64,000 nucleotides of DNA from Trichuris trichiura (Eukaryota; Nematoda; Enoplea; Trichinellida; Trichuridae): positions 434,001 through 498,000 of the forward strand of contig JBAJFE010000045.1 in NCBI GenBank assembly GCA_037903355.1, read 5' to 3'. Every line of letters starts with the position of its first letter. The first letter of the stretch is position 1. This document shows, in pieces, positions 60,400-64,000 of the stretch. The notes under the pieces are model-generated. The model saw only the letters and a list, made by a program, of their open reading frames with translations. It ran no database searches and was not told where the DNA came from. A program made the translations under genes and the position numbers.

Positions 60400-60560
60400 T
60401 GGTGCGCTCACATTTTCTAGATAAGGAATGTATTTCGGTAGAGGCGTTATTATACTAGTCATGTCTTTCGGACCAAGTACTTCGAACAGTAGCAGTATGA
60501 TAACTTTTCTACCCAAATACATTCCTTACCTAGAAAATGCGAATGGACAACTACCACAAG
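60400..60560. mobile_element. Hairpin MITE family B, copy 2
   Basis: CATTTTCTAGATAAGGAATG TATTTCGGTAGAG is mirrored as TCTACCCAAATACATTCC...TAGAAAATG about 100 bases later. It is the same family as 9405-9565. Confidence 0.85.
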
Positions 60561-61776
60561 GCCAAACCTCACAATGTATTTTCGAACTACTCAGGATTTC
60601 AACCTCCACCGAAGAGCAGGATAAAGTCACCACTGAATGCCGTTTCGTTTGTTCGCTGTTCTTCTTTAGCTACCTACGCAGGAACTTGAAAAACTGATGG
60701 CTTCATGTCATAAGATGCTGGAATACATACAAGCGCCACAAGGACAAAATTTAACCAGAACTATACTGCAAATGAAAGGAAGTCCGCTTCTGAAAAAAAT
60801 GGAGGTAAAAAGGGGCATTTCCGTAGTCCTTATTGTTGCCAAAGAATGACGTCCTGCTGGGAACGAGCCACTTTTCCTTTTCACCTATAATCTTTTCCAG
60901 AAGAAATGGAATTTTATCACAAGCATGCCGTGTGCCGACGAATAAAAACGAAAACACAGATAAAGCAAGTTCGGTTGAAGACAAGACTTCCAACTCAGCT
61001 GACTTATTCTTTTGTTAATACAAAGCGCAAGTGGCATTGCCAACTTTGCAAATCCAGAGTGCCAAAACGAAAAGCGCCACGATTTATGCACAAGGACATG
61101 CATACAGAAAAGGCTTTGCTGTTGGCTATGGAACACATATGTAGCGAATGGCCTCGATTTGAACCAGGCACTGGTCCCATTACGATATAGGAAATGGAAC
61201 GTGACGCTGAGGTAAACCGGTGGGGTTATATAGAGGCGGAACTTCTTGGCATCTTGGCAACTTGACCCGGTTTTAAGTGGGCGCCGACTTGGATCATAGA
61301 AAGGAACGCGTTTAGACGCGTCTTTCACGCAGAAAAGGGCCCGCCGACAAAGGCGGTGCGGGTCCCAATTAACCTCAATTTCAACCTAGTGCCGGGGGCG
61401 CCCTGTCTCCCAGGTGCCCCACATTTATCATTCACTTTCATCAAAAAAGAACTGTTAAACACTAGGACGTGTCAACAGAATCCATTGGTTGCCGTTGGTG
61501 ACGAGCGTCCAAAGCGAGAAGGAAATTTTCAATCGGCCATACGCATAACGTGTGAAGGAAGCCCTTTCGCTGATTCCAGCAAGCAATGGCAGACAAGTCT
61601 CAAATGGGGTCATTGTTGTCAAATAGCGGCAATTCTTAAGGCGCTCGTTTCACTTTCGCGCGAACCCGTTCGTTGAAGAGCCGGAATCGCCCAGCAGACA
61701 CTGCCATTGTGTCGCAACAACTGATCGCCGGTTTATCTTACGTTTCTGGATTACTTAACATTGTCCTCCGGACCAG
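60561..61776. other. Intergenic, no gene recognised
   Basis: An open frame 60906-61190 contains WHCQLCKS and many Lys/Arg, but no complete zinc-finger or other motif. I do not call a gene. Confidence 0.35.
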
Positions 61777-62829
61777 ATGCTCCCAACCACACAACTACTT
61801 CTACGCCTGCTGCTGGCAATCTTTATGATTACATTGCGACACACGGAGGCTCTGAGTTGCGAAAAGGCTGGGTGCCAATACTGCAGCTATGTGAAAATGC
61901 AGCGTCACTGCGCAAGCTTCTGCAGCATGTGTTCGGTATGTCTAATGCTAGTCCACGTATTCTATCGGTCAGCCCTAAAAAATGATGACAAAATAAGAGA
62001 ACTTGCGCAGGCAAGACCTTACTATACTTGCTTTGGTACGGAGTCTAACACTGGATAAATCTGATTCACTTACTTCTTCAGTAAAATAGCAATTTAAATA
62101 AACCTGGAACCGTTGGGATTATACAACGAATGGCTGCGCAATAGGTCGGCTTATCGTCTCGCATTTCCTTCGCGCAGGATAATAGGATTTTAGTCGCCGA
62201 CAAAAATTTTGGTTCAAAATTTCAGGAAGGCGATTCTAATCGTGTCAGCACTTACAAGGTGATACCGTATACGCAGCCTCAGCAGGGACGAGAAGTACAG
62301 AAATATACTCGCCCATATAATAGAAGACCTTACGTAGATAAAGCAGTTACAAGAAAACCGTCTTCATCGATAACAAAACCAACTAAGACGGCTAAGACGT
62401 GCGACGGGCTTAATCCATGCGTTCCACTGGAACAAGCCAACAGCCGTTTCCAGCAATGCTGTGAAGCAAGAAGAATGAAAAATGCCTGCGTTGGTTATTG
62501 TCGCTATGATATTACGAAAGAAGAAGTACGCGAAGCCATTAGTGTTGCCTGGGGGCTTTTTGAACTTTCACTCTTTACAGGCTCGATTCGCTTTCATGCA
62601 TGGTAAATGCCCCTTCCGTCAACTCCAGACCTATCTATCATGCGCTGCTGCGGGCAAAGATCGTCGAAACTGCTGCCGTAAGAAAGGCGTTTTGGATGGT
62701 GCTCTCGCCTTTTGCGAACCTTTCTGTGCTCCTGACAATCCTGGATTCCCGGGAGCCAAGCCCAGATATCAACCGTGTGCAGAAAAACTGATCAGTTTGA
62801 TGAACTGCTACTGGGCTGGGCTCGAGTGA
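61777..62829 (+). CDS. Secreted DB-module protein, 235 aa
   Basis: Three exons join in phase 0: 61777-61935, 62226-62525 and 62581-62829. Introns are 290 and 55 bp. The start MLPTTQLLLRLLLAIFMIT is a signal peptide. A short cysteine-rich stretch (SCEKAGCQYCSY, then SFCSMC) and a linker rich in Lys, Thr, Arg and Tyr follow. The DB module (Pfam PF01682, essentially nematode-specific) starts at FQQCCEARRMKNAC with CRYD, passes over the intron, and continues KCPFRQLQTYLSCAAAGKD, NCCRKKGV and CEPFC to the stop. The family has about twelve conserved cysteines; most are visible. Its function is unknown, and members are extracellular and often linked to cuticle or Ig-type receptors. Confidence 0.9.
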
Positions 62830-64000
62830 GTTCATCGGAGCCGCAAAATCTTGAAATCCTTCTCAGTAATTGAAAGCCATTAAAATATGTTAAACTGACC
62901 GACTAATATTCACTTCTGAACGCTACCTAATACTAAAAAGGACAAAAGCAGCTGGTCTTCTATTACTTGAAGTTGAACTATTACGCGACAGTACACAGAG
63001 TAAGAGGAAACGTTGTAAAGCACTGCGATTGATCAAGCGTGCTAAAAAGCCGCGGTCAAGTCACAACGGCGTGAAATAGTTCAAATAGACCAACACAAAA
63101 CAATGCTAAGAAAGCACACTGAATCAATTAAGCTGATGCCTAGCTGAACCACCGAAATTGAACGAATTCAATTACCTGACTAATGAAATTGCATACCGCT
63201 GATCTAATCAACTGCGAGCAGTCGATTGCATAAACAAACATAAGACAAAGCCATATGTTACCCAAACGGAAGGACGATGCGCCTTTCAGAAATGGCTAAA
63301 AACGCGAAGCAGCAAAGAAAACAATTTCAACCTGCACCGCTAAAAGGTACAGGCTAATAAATTTTTAAATAAAACGTCAAAAGAGCAATTATCAACATCT
63401 TTACTGCTTTCCTACGTGCATGTTTCAATAAACAACCGCTCGTCGCAATCTGGTCTACTCTTTCATTTGGCTGCCAAAAGACTTATGGGACTCGTTGAAA
63501 ACAAATTCAGCTAGACTAGTTTTCTTTCATTTCCTCCAGAAAATAATAAATCGTAGAGTATCGCGAATTAAAAGTCACAAGCTTACCAAAATCATGCGCA
63601 GAGCAGTTCTGTAACGCTAGATGCAGTCCCATTGTGGAATCGTCAGGTGGTCAACGAAGCAATGATAATGCAGGACAAGTAAAAAAAATAGCAACAAGTG
63701 ACATTCAAGCCGCGCAATTTCACAACAGCGAAGTGCGTATGACATTACGCTTAAGGATAGCTCGCTTGGCGTAAACCATTTTGGAAGCACTACAGTAAAA
63801 CTATCCGCGCTAAATGTTGATCATGTAACAAAGCAAACATTCACCATGAAGTCAGGCGGGTAATAGAACCCTATTTCAGACTATATGTTCTAAGTTTGTT
63901 CATTTATCTTCGTGCTGTAAAAACAAACGTACTAATGAAGCTTTTGAGTAAACATAGCGCAGCTGGAAATCATTAATACACTCGTACAGTAGAGATAACA
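62830..64000. other. 3' flank and intergenic, no gene recognised
   Basis: ATTAAA at about 62879 may be the polyadenylation signal of the DB gene. The rest contains no recognisable exon or repeat. Confidence 0.4.

Noticed and set aside
61140..61165. TTGAACCAGG-like word resembling a tRNA B box on the minus strand
   Set aside because: The T-stem does not pair fully, and no A box, anticodon arm or acceptor stem could be found upstream.
60906..61190. Lys/Arg-rich frame with WHCQLCKS as a possible zinc finger
   Set aside because: Only one CxxC and no properly spaced His or Cys pair. No adjoining exon recognised.

Overview
This is a 64 kb piece of a nematode nuclear genome. The genes are split by many very short introns (mostly 41-59 bp, GT-AG with a few GC-AG). 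Protein families include the nematode-restricted DB module and a secreted WAP-domain array. There are many mariner, pogo and Merlin-type DNA transposon remnants and short fold-back elements. Moderate GC, tiny introns and a large secreted WAP gene fit a clade I worm such as Trichuris (whipworm); that placement is inference. I found no CRISPR, operon-like bacterial features, rRNA or convincing tRNA.

Layout. 0.1-0.54 kb: 3' exons of an unidentified minus-strand gene. 1.46-1.92 kb: double-stranded-RNA-binding-domain gene. 2.45-2.89 kb: small heat-shock protein with a frameshift (minus). 3.2-4.16 kb: ING-type PHD-finger gene. 5.1-6.75 kb: telomere-like hairpin repeats and a 1.37 kb fold-back element. 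6.88-8.61 kb: six-exon PNPLA8-type phospholipase. 9.4-12.1 kb: a MITE and a degraded Merlin/ISXO2-like transposon containing a TTAGGC array. 13.0-16.0 kb: 13-exon VAC14 (minus). 17.43-18.35 kb: six-exon ATP synthase OSCP. 19.4-19.76 kb: perfect fold-back MITE. 21.75-22.98 kb: seven-exon CTDSP/SCP phosphatase (minus). 23-37 kb: gene-poor, with hairpins, a pogo-type MITE and a broken pogo transposase. 37.38-42.33 kb: 24-exon secreted protein with 23 WAP-like domains built from a 413-bp two-exon tandem unit. 42.93-43.80 kb: broken mariner. 47.50-52.38 kb: seven-exon PLPPR-like membrane protein with a 3.3 kb first intron. 53.25-58.72 kb: C-terminal part of RICTOR (minus). 59.45-60.0 kb: second broken mariner. 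60.2-60.6 kb: hairpin MITEs. 61.78-62.83 kb: three-exon secreted DB-module protein.

How the genes fit together. VAC14 (PIKfyve scaffold), RICTOR (TORC2), PNPLA8-like phospholipase and the PLPPR-like protein all concern membrane lipid or lipid-signalling biology, but I see no sign of co-regulation and treat the grouping as chance. The most unusual locus is the WAP gene. It has near-identical tandem units, every domain lacks the same two cysteines, one unit is disrupted by single-base deletions, and codon usage changes sharply before the last three exons. The second striking theme is a dispersed hairpin family carrying TTAGGC telomere-like hexamers, one copy of which sits in a VAC14 intron.
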